Positions 1 to 9,966 of a stretch of DNA of 64,000 bases are shown piece by piece. Under the pieces are notes generated by a model. The model did no database searches, was not told the DNA's origin, and worked only from the letters and a program-made list of their open reading frames with translations. Every line of letters begins with the position of its first letter. Positions within the stretch are counted from its first letter, which is position 1. The stretch is from Brachynemurus nebulosus (Eukaryota > Arthropoda > Insecta > Neuroptera > Myrmeleontidae): contig JAPWDM010000006.1 in the NCBI GenBank assembly GCA_035578155.1, positions 16,384,305-16,448,304 of the forward strand, read 5' to 3'. The position numbers and the translations under genes were made by a program.

Positions 1-506
1 AAGATTTTCACTTGTGGAGTGGTTGCAGCTGTGTCTTTTGGAATTTCAGTATCTAAATTATCCATTTGGAATATATGCTCGTCCTCTTGGGGTCTAATAT
101 TTTCTTTACTAGTGGTTAATTTTGATATATCTTCCAGCGATTGTTCAATTGGCGCGATATTGCCGAGTGCAATATGTCTGGATAGGAATTCTTTTTTGTG
201 TGTCGTATAGTCTCGTTCATTTCCGCCGGTGTTTCGGCGTTGCGTATAATCGTTAACTTCATTTTGGATTTTGGTTTCGGACGACGATTCGGTCGCGTTG
301 ATACCCAAGTCGACACTTTTCCGTCGAACCTTGTCGGCTGTTGCAACTTTATAGAGTTCTTCAAGTTCGGACATTGGAATTGGCGATGTGGCCCAGGATT
401 CGGGTACTTCCTCGTTTTCGTCGATTTCCTCGACGAAAAATGCTTCGCCACTTTCGCCTAGTTTCATATGGATGTCTTGAGGTTGGCCATTGATTTCGAT
501 ATCAAC
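1..506 (-). CDS. LPIN: Lipin coding exon 2, partial (continues beyond window start)
   Basis: The acceptor is TTCAG just before base 506. The frame is open over all 168 full codons to the window edge, with no stop. It starts [17 protein letters not shown] and EAFFVEE, completing N-LIP, then [12 protein letters not shown] and a charged, low-conservation segment rich in E, N, T and S. GC content and codon choice (GTC, CCG, TCG) are clearly higher than in the flanking intron, typical of a coding exon here. Downstream exons with the HAD-type DXDXT catalytic motif should lie to the left. Confidence 0.93.
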
Positions 507-1090
507 CTGAATTCAAAAAAAATATATATAAAATGTGTATATTAAGGGGTTGTACACTTATTTTTTCGCAACCATCCTTTTTTTTATTGCATTTTCTTTG
601 CGAAAATCATATCAAGAATATTTCTACAAAATTTTATATAGATCGAAAAATTATTAAGAAAGTTTTTCGAAAAACTACCATTTTTGAATAGAGCTATTAT
701 ATATGTTTAGGGCGTGTCTAGAATTGACCTTGAGATTGATGGTTTTGTGCAAGTTTAAGCTCATTTTTCTCGAAAACACATTTTTCAAAAAAAAAAAAAA
801 AAAAAACACGGTTACAGGGAGCATGATTTCTCAAAAAGAGTTTTATCGATTTGTTTGAAGTTTTGGAAAAAAAATGTATACCCTTCTTTTAAGCACCGGC
901 CACTTTAATAACAAAATTTCAAAATAGTCAATATACCAGTTTCTGAGAAATCATGCTCACTGCTGGCCAACCCCCCAAAAAATACATTTTGGAATTTCGG
1001 CTACAAAATTTTAGTTTTTCAATATTTGTTACATGTTACAACAAAAATTATTTTAAATATTTGGAACCGGGTAAATAAATTTTAATTTGT

Positions 1091-1121
<31 letters not shown>

Positions 1122-2022
1122 GTGAAAATTTGCCTGTGTTTTCTATGACAGTATATATAACTATTGCATAAAATAACGTTTCTAGCATCAATAAACGATT
1201 TTCACAATTACAGCTAAATCTTTTTTTATGCGTTTTTTTTGTGCGATTTAATTTATTTGGTTTTTAAAAAAGTGGCCATTAAAATGCATAATATGAATAA
1301 AAATCAAGAGACAGTAAGAAACTTCAACATTTACTATAATAACTTTCTTTGATAAAAATACTTTTTAACGGCTTTTAAGCATTTAATCAATACATTGCAC
1401 AAAAACGTAAGTAATTGCACCATTTAATTTTTTTACAGATGTATTTTTCAAAATTTTCATAATATAAAAATGAAATAAAATGTTTCAACGTGTAAATTAA
1501 GGCTTTATCTTGTTTAGAAAAGCAATTACTCTATTGAAATTGTGAGGTTTTGAGCGTTTTGAGTTATGTATTTTCGATGAAACTTTTCTTATGCGGTCCC
1601 GATTCACAGTTTTTTTTTTTACAATCTGGACCGAACTAATCTTTTTATAGCTATTTATGATATTTTTGAATATATTCTTTTGTGCGATTTATTTTATACG
1701 GTCCCTATCCACCGTATAAAAAAAGGTTCAGCTGTATCTACAATTACGTTAGCACTGAAGCACTCAAGGTGTAACAATAGGTGGCAGCGAAAGTCTTAAA
1801 ACTACGATAACGTTTTAAATCAATTTAAATCGATCAACTTACAATTTTTTCTCGACTTCTGAGCACGCCCAGTTTGCCGAAACGTACATGAAATGGGGAA
1901 CATGTAAACGATCCATCTCGTTGCTCAACAACTATCACATCAATTGCTCCAGTCAGCGTGGCACCATTAATTTCATTATAAAAATCGCGAAAATTTGAAA
2001 ATACACGGCCAATTACACTCAT
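1..2022 (-). CDS. LPIN: Lipin (phosphatidate phosphatase), N-terminal part of a split gene, runs off the left edge
   Basis: Two coding exons, 1843-2022 and 1-506 (both minus), join in phase 0 across an intron with GTAAGT donor and CAG acceptor. Together they give about 228 residues. The first ~88 form the lipin N-terminal (N-LIP) domain: [31 protein letters not shown], then [20 protein letters not shown] and EAFFVEE. Known of the family: lipins dephosphorylate phosphatidic acid to diacylglycerol at the ER and also act as nuclear co-regulators; the HAD catalytic domain is C-terminal and lies outside this window. After N-LIP the protein becomes acidic and Ser/Thr/Asn-rich, as in the poorly conserved linker of insect lipins, and stays open to base 1. 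The start ATG at 2020-2022 fits the family N-terminus, so upstream exons, if any, should be untranslated. Function rests on motif recognition only. Confidence 0.95.
507..1842 (-). other. Lipin intron 1
   Basis: This 1,336-bp AT-rich intron has GT...AG ends. It contains long A and T runs (near 790 and 1090) and short segments resembling dispersed sequence elsewhere: the TGTGCGATTTA-type motif near 1240 and 1680 recurs near 19460, and CGGTCCCTATCCACCG near 1697 resembles sequence near 20755. No open frame or RNA gene is visible in it. Confidence 0.8.
1843..2022 (-). CDS. LPIN: Lipin coding exon 1 (start codon exon)
   Basis: This exon is exactly 60 codons, from ATG at 2022-2020 to ATT at 1845-1843, followed by the intron donor GTAAGT. 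Reading through the donor gives a stop two codons later, which supports the splice. It encodes the N-terminal half of the N-LIP domain, including the near-invariant [14 protein letters not shown]. The bases before the ATG are A-rich (AATAAAA), as usual for arthropod start sites. No AG acceptor is evident just upstream, so the 5' UTR probably continues into 2023 and beyond. Confidence 0.95.
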
Positions 2023-2489
2023 TTTTATTGAATTATTTTATTGTTATTTTACATAAAGTTAAAAAAAAAACACACTTTTAATTGTTAATTTAATATTAAC
2101 TTTTTATTTAAAATAATTATTTAACATTTTTAATGTAATTATTATATTGTGTATATCCTGATTAATTTTGTTGTGTCATGGTACAGAAGATCACACGGAA
2201 AAATTACATTATCTGATTCTGAAACAAAAAGAAAGTCATGTTTTTATAAAATGTAATATTATAATTAGGGAAAAATTTATGAATGAAAATAGAGAAATTT
2301 TTATTGTTATATACATATTTTGCAATTAACATATTCAATGTGGTTATACACGGGGCCCGTGTATGGTCGCGCTATATACAATGTTTACGTTAGGTCTTGA
2401 GTGTATGGCACAGGGGTCTCCACTTCACATTTAATAATCGGTACTGAACGTGTTATTAAGAAAACAGAACTATATATAAAATTTCGTAA
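2023..2489. other. Region upstream of lipin ATG; no feature recognised
   Basis: AT-rich sequence immediately 5' of the lipin start. It probably holds 5' UTR or promoter on the minus strand, but no TATA-initiator pair, acceptor or conserved motif could be identified. A GC-richer patch (GGGGCCCGTGTATGG near 2351) is unexplained. Confidence 0.3.
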
Positions 2490-2715
2490 ATAGTATATTG
2501 TACAATAAGTGAGAAATGAGGCTTATTTCTCACGAATATCAGTTTGTTGCGCGAGCCCGCAGGGCGAGTACAACAATTCATATGAGTGAGAAATTAGTTT
2601 TCCCACGTATTTTACACTATACTTTTTCTACGAGCACATTTTTTTTCGTATAATTTAACATAAATAATTAAAATAAAATTTAAATAAGTAGTAAAAATTT
2701 ATTAAATTTATAATG
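2490..2715. mobile_element. Palindromic MITE family A, copy 1
   Basis: A 226-bp repeat, nearly identical to 16316-16542. Its left end TAGTATATTGTACAATAAGTG is roughly mirrored by CACGTATTTTACACTATAC near 2614-2632. The centre holds a GC-rich stretch (GCGCGAGCCCGCAGGGCGAG). The last ~80 bp lie outside the inverted repeat but are shared with copy 2, so the repeat unit extends to about 2715. Non-coding. Confidence 0.75.
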
Positions 2716-2830
2716 AAGAAGAATTATACATTTTCGAAATAGTTCTTTTTACTTTTATCAAAATTTCACATACAGGGTGGTCAAGCACTAATTAGCCACG
2801 GGAGTCTGAAGAAATTTATTGAGAGCTCTA

Positions 2831-2963
2831 ATAGTATATTGTGCAATAAGTGCGGGAAATTGTCGATTGCCCACGAAAGCGAAGTTGAGCGCACGAACGT
2901 AGTGAGTGCGCTCATTCGCTTGAGTGGGGCAATCGACAATCCCGCACGAGTTGCACATACTAT
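2831..2963. mobile_element. Near-complete palindrome related to MITE family A
   Basis: Almost the whole 133 bp folds back on itself: ATAGTATATTGTGCAATAAG pairs with TTGCACATACTAT at the right end, and GATTGCCCAC and GAGCGCAC segments pair inside. The left end matches family A (2490), but the core is different (GAACGTAGTGAGTGCGC). Two short opposed open frames across it arise only from the palindrome. Confidence 0.7.
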
Positions 2964-3195
2964 TTTTTATTACGAATTTCACATACTTTTTTCTATTATT
3001 ATCACTATTTTTGACATTTTTATTACTTTTTAAAATAATATTTTTAAGTGTTCGTTTTTTTTTTCTGAATTAATTATCGTTTAAATTACTTTGTTGGTGG
3101 TTTCTATATAGAAATAATTATGAAATATTTATTAAATGAAAAATTAAGAGGCGGCTTTACGTGTTTTGATTAAATTTTGCGTGTTATATTGTCAA

Positions 3196-3310
3196 TTTGC
3201 GTGTGGAAAGTTACTTTCCACACGCAAAAAAATATGCGGGAAGAGTACAGTGGGTAAATAGCTATTTTGCGTATAGAAATGTGTGCGCCAAGTTAGTACT
3301 TCTCCCGCAT
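3196..3310. repeat. Perfect 16-bp-arm hairpin plus adjoining dyad
   Basis: Bases 3196-3211 and 3213-3228 are perfect inverted repeats (TTTGCGTGTGGAAAGT) with a one-base loop. Next to it ATGCGGGAAGAGTAC (from 3234) is mirrored by GTACTTCTCCCGCAT (ending 3310). The style and spacing resemble the other GC-cored palindromes at 2490 and 2831; probably another decayed member of that group. Confidence 0.55.
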
Positions 3311-3423
3311 GAGTAATAAAAAATGATTTTTGTAATTATTCATTGCGGTTACTGTTATAAAAAATTAAATAAATAATGTGTGTGCCGTAGAAATAAAAGC
3401 CATTTGATTAATTTAATTTTTTA

Positions 3424-3515
3424 CCACCAGGATAGCGTAGCCACAACAGCTACTTACTACAGAGACGCTACTACAACCCTGCTAGGCAGCATCAGAAACG
3501 ACACTAACGCCCTTG
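3424..3515 (+). other. GC-richer island, possible terminal exon; unproven
   Basis: A 92-bp stretch much richer in GC than its surroundings. It follows a pyrimidine-rich tract ending ACCACCAG and stays open for about 29 codons before TAA, with balanced codon use. The predicted peptide (Thr/Ala-rich, containing YYRDATTTLLG) is not recognised. It could equally be part of a repeat. Confidence 0.15.
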
Positions 3516-3520
3516 GATAA

Positions 3521-4410
3521 ATTTGCCAAAAATGGACGAAAGATATCGAGCAATCGTATATAAAACTGATTATAATTACATGTGGGACTTCCATTCAAAA
3601 AAAAGTTCATTTCTTAAAAATTTTTTGAGTCAACATAAAACTATGTTGTAACGTTAAAAGAATTGCGGTAGGCTGCCGCTAACTAATCGAAATAATTAGC
3701 GCAATATAATTTATGATGATACATCGTATGTAATTTTTTTTACGCTGAATTACTTACTCGCGCATACCTACACCCAAAACTATTTTGGCATTTTTTCGAG
3801 ACATAAGGAAGACAAACGTGTTTCAATATTATTTGGCATTCGATCAAAATTTTTATTTTTAACTATTTTTATCGTATTTTGGCTTTGATCGCGTATTGTC
3901 GCCATATATCCTTGAATTTGTTTCTATTTATTCAACGTGATATATTGTAAATAATAGTAAAAGAATTTCGATTTTTTTTTTCGTAATGAGAATGTTGAAT
4001 TTTTCGAGAATGATAATAAATAAATTTGGTAGGTTTGCCTAAAATGGAAAAACAAAACTTTCGTGGGGAATTTAGAATCTTTCTTTATCAGTTTCGTGGA
4101 AGCTTTATGCTTTCAATTTGCGAAGTTGATTTAAAACTTAGCTGTCTTTGAACTCGACCTCTAATGTTCAAAAGATACTTTTGTTTACATATATGTACGT
4201 CCATGACATTTCTGTTTAAGTACCTCGTAGCGATCAAGATCAATTAATTTAAAACATGAATTTAAATTCATTCTAGAAATGTTTAAAGAGAAGATTCGCT
4301 TAAAAAAAGAAATCGATTTTTTTTTCTTCACAATTATCTTCCTTAAGGTGTTGAAAAATATTTGAAATTGAAAAATTGTAACTGCTTCTCGCATTATAGA
4401 GAGTACATAC
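3521..4410. other. Intergenic stretch, no feature recognised
   Basis: AT-rich sequence without an open frame worth naming, a clear terminal inverted repeat or a tandem unit. A short minus-strand frame over 4185-4481 runs into the tRNA-like gene and is treated as chance. Confidence 0.4.
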
Positions 4411-4456
4411 ACATAAGTGATTGAAGGTTGTCTGTGTCGGGCGCCTGTCGAGCAAA

Positions 4457-4529
4457 GGACCGGTGATGTAATGGCTAGCACACCTGGCTAGTTACCAGGA
4501 GATCCTGGGTTCGATTCCCGGCCGATCCG
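4457..4529 (+). tRNA. tRNA-Thr (anticodon AGT) gene or close tRNA-derived copy
   Basis: The 73-base cloverleaf can be folded by eye. The acceptor stem is GGACCGG/CCGATCC with one C-A mismatch. The D arm is weak, with an A-C mismatch at 10-25. The anticodon stem CCTGG/CCAGG is perfect around loop CTAGTTA, giving anticodon AGT. The variable loop is AGATC. The T arm is CTGGG/CCCGG with loop TTCGATT. The segment from the anticodon arm to the T arm closely follows known animal tRNA-Thr(AGT) genes. The B box GGTTCGATTCC is canonical, while the A box is imperfect (A instead of G at position 10). A T6 terminator follows at 4535. The stem mismatches and the flanking inverted repeat (4415-4425 and 4539-4549) leave open a tRNA pseudogene or tRNA-headed mobile element. 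Confidence 0.65.
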
Positions 4530-4534
4530 GATAA

Positions 4535-4540
4535 TTTTTT
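4535..4540 (+). terminator. RNA polymerase III T-run terminator
   Basis: Six T residues five bases after the tRNA-like 3' end, a normal distance for Pol III termination. Confidence 0.55.
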
Positions 4541-4688
4541 CAATCACTTTGTGATTTTTAATTCTAAAATTTTGTTTGAAAAAAAAAATCAAAAATCAAA
4601 ACGTTATGGGCATTTTAGTGCACGCATTTTACTATAATTCAATTTAAATAAAAAAAAACTAGTATGGTTTTTGGTGAGTTTTTTATAA

Positions 4689-4765
4689 ATAATTTGGGGT
4701 GTTTTAGGAGTTACCTCACCATAAATGATTTATGGTGAGGTAACTCCTAAAACACCCCAAATTAT
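4689..4765. repeat. Perfect 37-bp inverted repeat with 3-base loop
   Basis: Arms 4689-4725 and 4729-4765 match without a mismatch around the loop TGA; the arm contains TTTGGGGTGTTTTAGGAG. Perfect arms of this length suggest a recent foldback insertion or a strong RNA hairpin. No matching single-arm copy was noticed elsewhere in the window. Confidence 0.85.
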
Positions 4766-5121
4766 AAAAAAAAACTTTAAATACTTTTTTCTCAAAAGTA
4801 CGTTTTTCGACATGGTTCCTCATGTATGTATTTCAAAAAGTATTTGTGATATCGACATAAATCAAAGTTCATATTATTCCTCGATACCGTCATTTTGGCA
4901 GGAATTAGGATCATTTGATTCCGTAATATATTTTCAAAATGGCGGTTGCTTATAGTCGCAAAAAAGCGGTGATTTATGAAAATCTATTTTCAAAATGCGA
5001 TTTCTCGCTGGTTCTTTATTTCTTTTTTTAGATCCTAGTTAGTGCCATAACTGTATATGTATATTTTCAGAAAATTCTTGATTTTTTGATTTTGGTTCAC
5101 TGGGAGGAACGCGAGCAACCA

Positions 5122-5318
5122 TTAAGGTGGAAAAATCTGGCAGTGTAGACTTCAAAGCCATTTATACTCAACTCATTTTTGAAAAAAAATTTTTTATAAT
5201 CTCAAGACATGTAGAAACAATGTTGTATATTTAGTTTTTTAATCAAATATTTATTTGTATAAAAAAATAATAAAAAAAGGTCGATTTTTGATATTTTTTT
5301 GGTGAATCTCCCCCTTAA
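5122..5318. mobile_element. Possible small TTAA-flanked MITE
   Basis: TTAA at 5122-5125 and 5315-5318 bracket 189 bp. The ends GGTGGAAAAATC and GATTCTCCCCC-like (inverted) are loosely similar. This resembles the clearer TTAA elements at 6440 and 51023, but the inverted repeat is weak. Confidence 0.3.
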
Positions 5319-5529
5319 TGAAATTTTGAGTTAACATGCTACATGCTTAGATTTTGCCTTTTTTAGGTAATTTTTTTACCATACACCCCCCATCCTGCGG
5401 AATATCGTTAGAAAAACCTTCTAAAATGAAGCTGAGGTTCATTTTATTACTTTTTAAGCCTCATTTATGAATTACAAACCTTCAAAGTGGCGGATAATCT
5501 CATCTTAAAAAATGTTTTTAAGGCGGTCG

Positions 5530-5760
5530 GCACACACATAGTAATATTACTGACAGACTAGCCTGACAATATTTAACTTACACTTTACAGTCCGCGTTTT
5601 CAGCATCTGAAAATAACCAGAACAACCGTTGGTTAGGCTGGTAAAGGCCGATCGCGACCAGTGATCACACATGCATGCGAAAACGGGTATAGACTTACAA
5701 CAAACACGCTCTCTGTGTGTTGGTTTCTGTAAACATTTATAGAATAATAACATAAACATA
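5530..5760. other. GC-richer island, candidate untranslated exon
   Basis: This patch is visibly less AT-rich than its surroundings. On the minus strand it has two GTAAGT donor-like sites (near 5695 and 5572). A 70-codon minus-strand frame (5547-5759) crosses it but matches no family I know. It could be a lipin 5' UTR exon upstream of the start-codon exon; this is inference. Confidence 0.15.
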
Positions 5761-6439
5761 ATAACACTTAAAATATAATTTTACATTATCATTTATATTT
5801 TTATTTTTTTATGATTTTATTGAAATGCGTATATTTCAATACAATTACAAAAATCAGTATGTTTGTCTGTTATTGTTATTATTTTTATTAAAACAGTGTA
5901 TGTTTACATAAGCTGAATCATTTCGCGAATTTATTTATATAATTTTTTTTTCTTAATTCTTTAAAAATATTGCCAGACCCTGCTGGGGAAGTTTCTGTGG
6001 AACGTCAAGGACTATTTGAATTTGAAATGACTACGGAACGCTAATTTATGTGTGATTCGACATGCACTTGATGAATTTTTATTATAATAATTTTAATATT
6101 TGAAAGGTATTCCAGTCTTTTCAAGATAATTCTACTTTTTCGTTCGGTTATTTTTAATAAAATATGTTGAATCAACATAATTTTAAAGAGCTGATTTTGG
6201 CAAACAATAAAATAATATACAATTTGGCACAGGTACCAATTTACTGTATTTATTAACAAAACTGTAAATGTCCTCTCTATTGTTTTATTTTTTTAAATTT
6301 TAAAACGAAGTGGTTTGACCGAACAAATTAATAAGTAACGAGTGTGTAACAACATTTTTTAATAAGGGGGCAGAAATGTTTAGAATTTTTTTGATACAAA
6401 AAAAAACATGTTAATCTGATTATTCTAAAAATTGTTTTC

Positions 6440-7145
6440 TTAAGGGGGGAGGGTCCTGCAGAATTTTCAAATTTTTCATTTTTTGTTTTGCTTTAAAAGT
6501 TCATTTGAACCTTAAGGAATATATTTCTAATATTTTAACCGCAACAGAAAGATTATCTTAGATAACGATAAACTGCTTTTAACTCTACTTTTCAAGAACG
6601 AAAACCTTAATAGCGTTTTTCTCGAAACAGGTTTTTTTCCGCGCCGTGGAACATATCTTAAAAAGTTATTATGATATTAACTTGAAATTTTGTACAGATA
6701 TTCTCTAAGATATTAGCCTTTGCATATACCTAAAATTTTGCATAAATTATTACTATAAATATTGTTTATAACAATTTGTTTATAAAAAAAGTGAAATTTT
6801 TTTCTTTTTGATTCTAAATTGTGAAAAAAAATTTTTTCTCATCAGAAGTAGGTAGGTACATACATATATGCAAAGCGTAATGACTTATTTTAATAAAATT
6901 TTTTTGTCCGATTGAATTCAGTTGATTACAAGAGGCTGGGCATTCCACGGCGAAAATTAAAAGAGTCAACTTAGAACAGCTGTAGCGTCGCCATTTTTTC
7001 TTTTTTTTTGCATAAAAATTTATGAATGAATACACCATAACATGTACTAATACTATGTAACTTCATTTGATACAATAAATGTATCCAGTTTCTTAAAAAA
7101 AAAATTATTAAAAAACCTGTTGTCTGGAGGACCTTCCCCCCTTAA
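6440..7145. mobile_element. TTAA-class MITE with ~19-bp terminal inverted repeats
   Basis: TTAA at 6440-6443 and 7142-7145 flank 698 bp. The termini GGGGGGAGGGTCCTGCAGA and (reverse complement of the right end) GGGGGGAAGGTCCTCCAGA match at 17 of 19 positions. TTAA target duplication is typical of piggyBac-like and some other DNA transposons. No transposase frame remains inside; the body is AT-rich. Confidence 0.75.
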
Positions 7146-7403
7146 ACTATTATAATGCAATATGTTCTGTCATAAATTATTTCGTCCATAAAATATTTTT
7201 TTTTTTTAAATCAGTACAAGACATGACTAAAATATGTATTGTACCTACTCATTATTAAAAATTTGTTTTTATACGAAAAAGTCCCATCTTAATAAACACG
7301 CAATAGCTATTTATGAAACAAGTACATAATGAAGAACTTTATGAACGAACCGCGTTTATGGCCGAACGAGCTTAAAAGTTAATATTATGTTTTCTGTTTA
7401 TTG

Positions 7404-7864
7404 TAATGCCGCTGCTACACGATGCTACGAACACCTTCCAACATTCGACGTTGGATGGTTCATAGCATCGTGTAGCCGTTGTTCGAACCTACGAGTGTCC
7501 AATGTCGAGCGTCAAACATCGCATTTGGTCGTGTCCCGTTCGATGTCGGTATTCTTGCACCGAGTCAAAGGGATGCTTCGAACGTTTGAAGGTCAATGTT
7601 GGTTGCGTTGGTTGGTTCGACTCAGCAGCTGCACGACTCGTTCATGTGAAGAGAGACAACATCAGTGTATAACATTAGAGATAACATCAGACAGATAACA
7701 GCGTTGTCGACTGAGTACCAACACATCATCATTCGTATTGGATCAAACATTCGATTCACCGTGTAGCAGATACATTCGTCGCATCAACTATCGAACTTAA
7801 TTGCCTCAAACGTTCGATCGAACGTTGGAAGGAACGTTCGTAGCATCGTGTAGAACCCGCTTAA
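7404..7864. mobile_element. PIF/Harbinger-type MITE, copy 1 (TAA target duplication)
   Basis: The 455-bp element 7407-7861 is flanked by TAA on both sides (7404-7406, 7862-7864). Its terminal inverted repeats share TCTACACGATGCTACGAAC-like sequence. The interior is GC-richer than the flanks and full of CGTTCGA/TCGAACG words. A second copy in opposite orientation lies at 39432-39882, also between TAA repeats. The 3-bp TWA duplication is the hallmark of PIF/Harbinger elements. The 103-codon frame at 7387-7698 is a by-product of the repeat. Confidence 0.85.
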
Positions 7865-7883
7865 TATTAAAATTTATCGTATA

Positions 7884-7947
7884 GAGTATTCTTTATGGCA
7901 CTAGTGCTTTTTGCTTTTAATTACGTAACTAGTGCCATAAAGTACTC
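7884..7947. repeat. Imperfect hairpin, ~20-bp arms
   Basis: GAGTATTCTTTATGGCACTA (7884 on) mirrors ACTAGTGCCATAAAGTACTC (7928-7947), one or two mismatches. Confidence 0.55.
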
Positions 7948-8435
7948 AATAGAACCAAACAGAAGCGAAGTTAAACATAAGGAAATGGCCCCTATAGTCG
8001 ATGTCTGTAATAATATATGTAGTAACATTGGTACCCCAAGTGATTACCGAATATAGGGTCATTGACTCTTAACCTTGATCTGTCCTTGAGATATTAACCA
8101 AAATATGTGTGAGTGTTGTAATTTTTCAAACTCAATTTTCTCAAAAACTATAACACGTAGGAAAATAAAACCGACGCCAAAATTTAGGTAATATTTGGGA
8201 CTACTATATAATTTATTTTTTTGACATTTTTCACTTAATTTTAAAAGTTCAAAATAATTGCATAAAAATATATATTTTATTTTTTAGTATGGTTCTAGTA
8301 TTTAGTAGTTTAGTATTTTGGTTACTTTTCACCATTTTTAGTCGATTATTTGCAAAAGTTGGTCAGAATTCAAAAAAGAGCGTAAAAAATTTGTAAAGAG
8401 TATTTTAGATGGATACAGGTTTTAGAGGAGATTCA

Positions 8436-8846
8436 CCAGTGCTAGTGATGAGCAAATGCAAGACCAGAACCAAGACTGCCAAGTCTTGGTCTTGCTAGAG
8501 CAGTTTGAGTCTTGGTCTTGCAAAATGTAGTCTTGGTCTTGGTATTGCTAAAAAATCTTGCACTTTCTTGCATTTTTTTATTACCAAATTTTTTTCTTCT
8601 AAAATCAGAATTTTCTCTCTTTACGGTATTAATTATACTTGCAAACTATTTAAATAGTTTAGCAAGAGTCTTGCATTTTTCTTGCTTTTGTCTTGGTCTT
8701 GCTCACTTGAGTCTTGGTATTGGTCTTGCAGTCATACTTATAGTCTTGGTCTTGCTCTTGGTATACATAGTCTTGGTCTTGCAAAAAATGCAAGACCAAG
8801 ACAAGACTGCAAGACCAAGACTAATTTTGCTCATCACTGGTAGTGC
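8436..8846. mobile_element. hAT-like MITE filled with a CTTGGTCTTG-type array
   Basis: The inverted ends AGTGATGAGCAAA (8444) and TTTTGCTCATCACT (to 8838) fit hAT termini. The adjacent 8-mers CCAGTGCT and GTAGTGCC share 5 of 8 bases, a possible worn target duplication. Most of the interior is an irregular array of AGTCTTGGTCTTGC units, switching to the complementary strand near both ends, so the element folds back. The 121-codon frame 8512-8877 (Leu/Val repeats) is a translation of this array, not a gene. Confidence 0.65.
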
Positions 8847-9728
8847 CCAATATTTGGAAATTGGCTATGTTATGTAGATGTTGCAACAGGGATATTAATT
8901 CTTTTTGATCATCTTATGATTGGAAAAAATATAAGAAAATCAATTTTAATTTTTCGTAATTTTTCCTGTCTGATACTGTGAACACTAATTACTAGAGAAA
9001 AACATTTCCAGCACCGAAAATATTGATTACATAATAAAATGGACACTCCGCAGTATCTTCCTTGCAGTAAGTATATAAAATGTTTGTAAAACTCTAGTTA
9101 AATTACTGGAAAATATGAGTGGTTGCTTCATGAATAATTTACAATAGTGTACGAGCGCCAAGCGTATTACAGAGGAGCAAACTCAGGAGGCCATTGGTCT
9201 GTTTATGTATGTACGAGTATGTTTTTATATTGGTCTAAATAAAATACATATTCATACATAGTATAACATTAAAACTACCGGATGCAGTTGTTAAACGATT
9301 GATTCGAATATTATTACATAAATATAGAATAAATTAGAAAATTAAATACAACCAACTGAATAATAATTAATATAAATATCAATCGCTCACTCAGTGTCCT
9401 TTTGAACTTGATTCATTAAATTTCATCAATACAGTGGTTCCATCTACACGGAAGTTAATAACAACGATTAAATGTGACAGCAACATACGTGATAAAATGG
9501 TTTAATAGGGTTGCCAATTGCAAAAGAGTGGTTCCCGGGATTTTTTTAATTCAAATTCAGATGAAAGCTTCAGAAACAAATGAAAAGTAGAAAGTTTTAG
9601 CTGGATTTCTGTTAGTAATTAGTCTAGATATTCTAGAATTTTAGATAATGACAGATCAACAGAAGTATAGAATATAAACATAAAGAAGTTTAAAGGGTTA
9701 TTCAGGGTTAGAAGCTAAAAAAAACACA

Positions 9729-9966
9729 TTTTTATGTCATCGAAGGATGACATATTAATATCGTTGTGTGATCATAGTGGGGGAAACATTATTATAGAGT
9801 TGTATATCCATATTGAATAATTATAGAGTTGTACATCCATATTGAATAAACGCAAGAGGACTGTAGAGTTAACAACTATAGAGTTAACAAAAAATCATAA
9901 ATTAACACTTTCACTGAGGTGACATTACTTAGTGCGTGTCAAAAACACGCACTTAACGAATTTTTA
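9729..9966 (+). mobile_element. Dispersed repeat family D, copy 1
   Basis: A 238-bp repeat shared with 10211-11944 (interrupted) and 61717-61956. It begins with a small hairpin (ATGTCATCGAAGGATGACAT). It contains CACTTTCACTGAGGTGA and ends with a second hairpin, GTGCGTGTCAAAAACACGCAC, then TTAACGAATTTTT. This copy has an extra internal duplication of ATAGAGTTGTAC-type sequence. Terminal hairpins without inverted ends recall Helitron/Helentron non-autonomous elements, but no CTRR end is seen, so the class is left open. Confidence 0.65.

Larger units (their letters stand above)
4415..4549. repeat. 11-bp inverted repeat enclosing the tRNA-like gene
   Basis: AAGTGATTGAA at 4415-4425 is exactly complementary in reverse to TTCAATCACTT at 4539-4549. 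The pair brackets the tRNA-like sequence and its terminator. Confidence 0.5.

Noticed and set aside
116..461. Open frames on both strands near the left edge (111 and 87 codons)
   Set aside because: They are shadows of lipin exon 2, which reads in another minus-strand frame with clear N-LIP conservation.
7387..7698. 103-codon plus-strand frame
   Set aside because: Lies inside the Harbinger-type MITE; the matching region of the other copy does not preserve it as a gene.
8460..8830. CRISPR-like array
   Set aside because: Repeats are irregular without unique spacers of constant length, and the genome is clearly eukaryotic.
8512..8877. 121-codon Leu/Val-rich frame, membrane-protein-like
   Set aside because: It is the translation of the CTTGGTCTTG array inside a MITE.
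9729..9966. Helitron assignment for repeat family D
   Set aside because: It has terminal hairpins, but neither a CTRR 3' end nor an A/T insertion junction could be shown.
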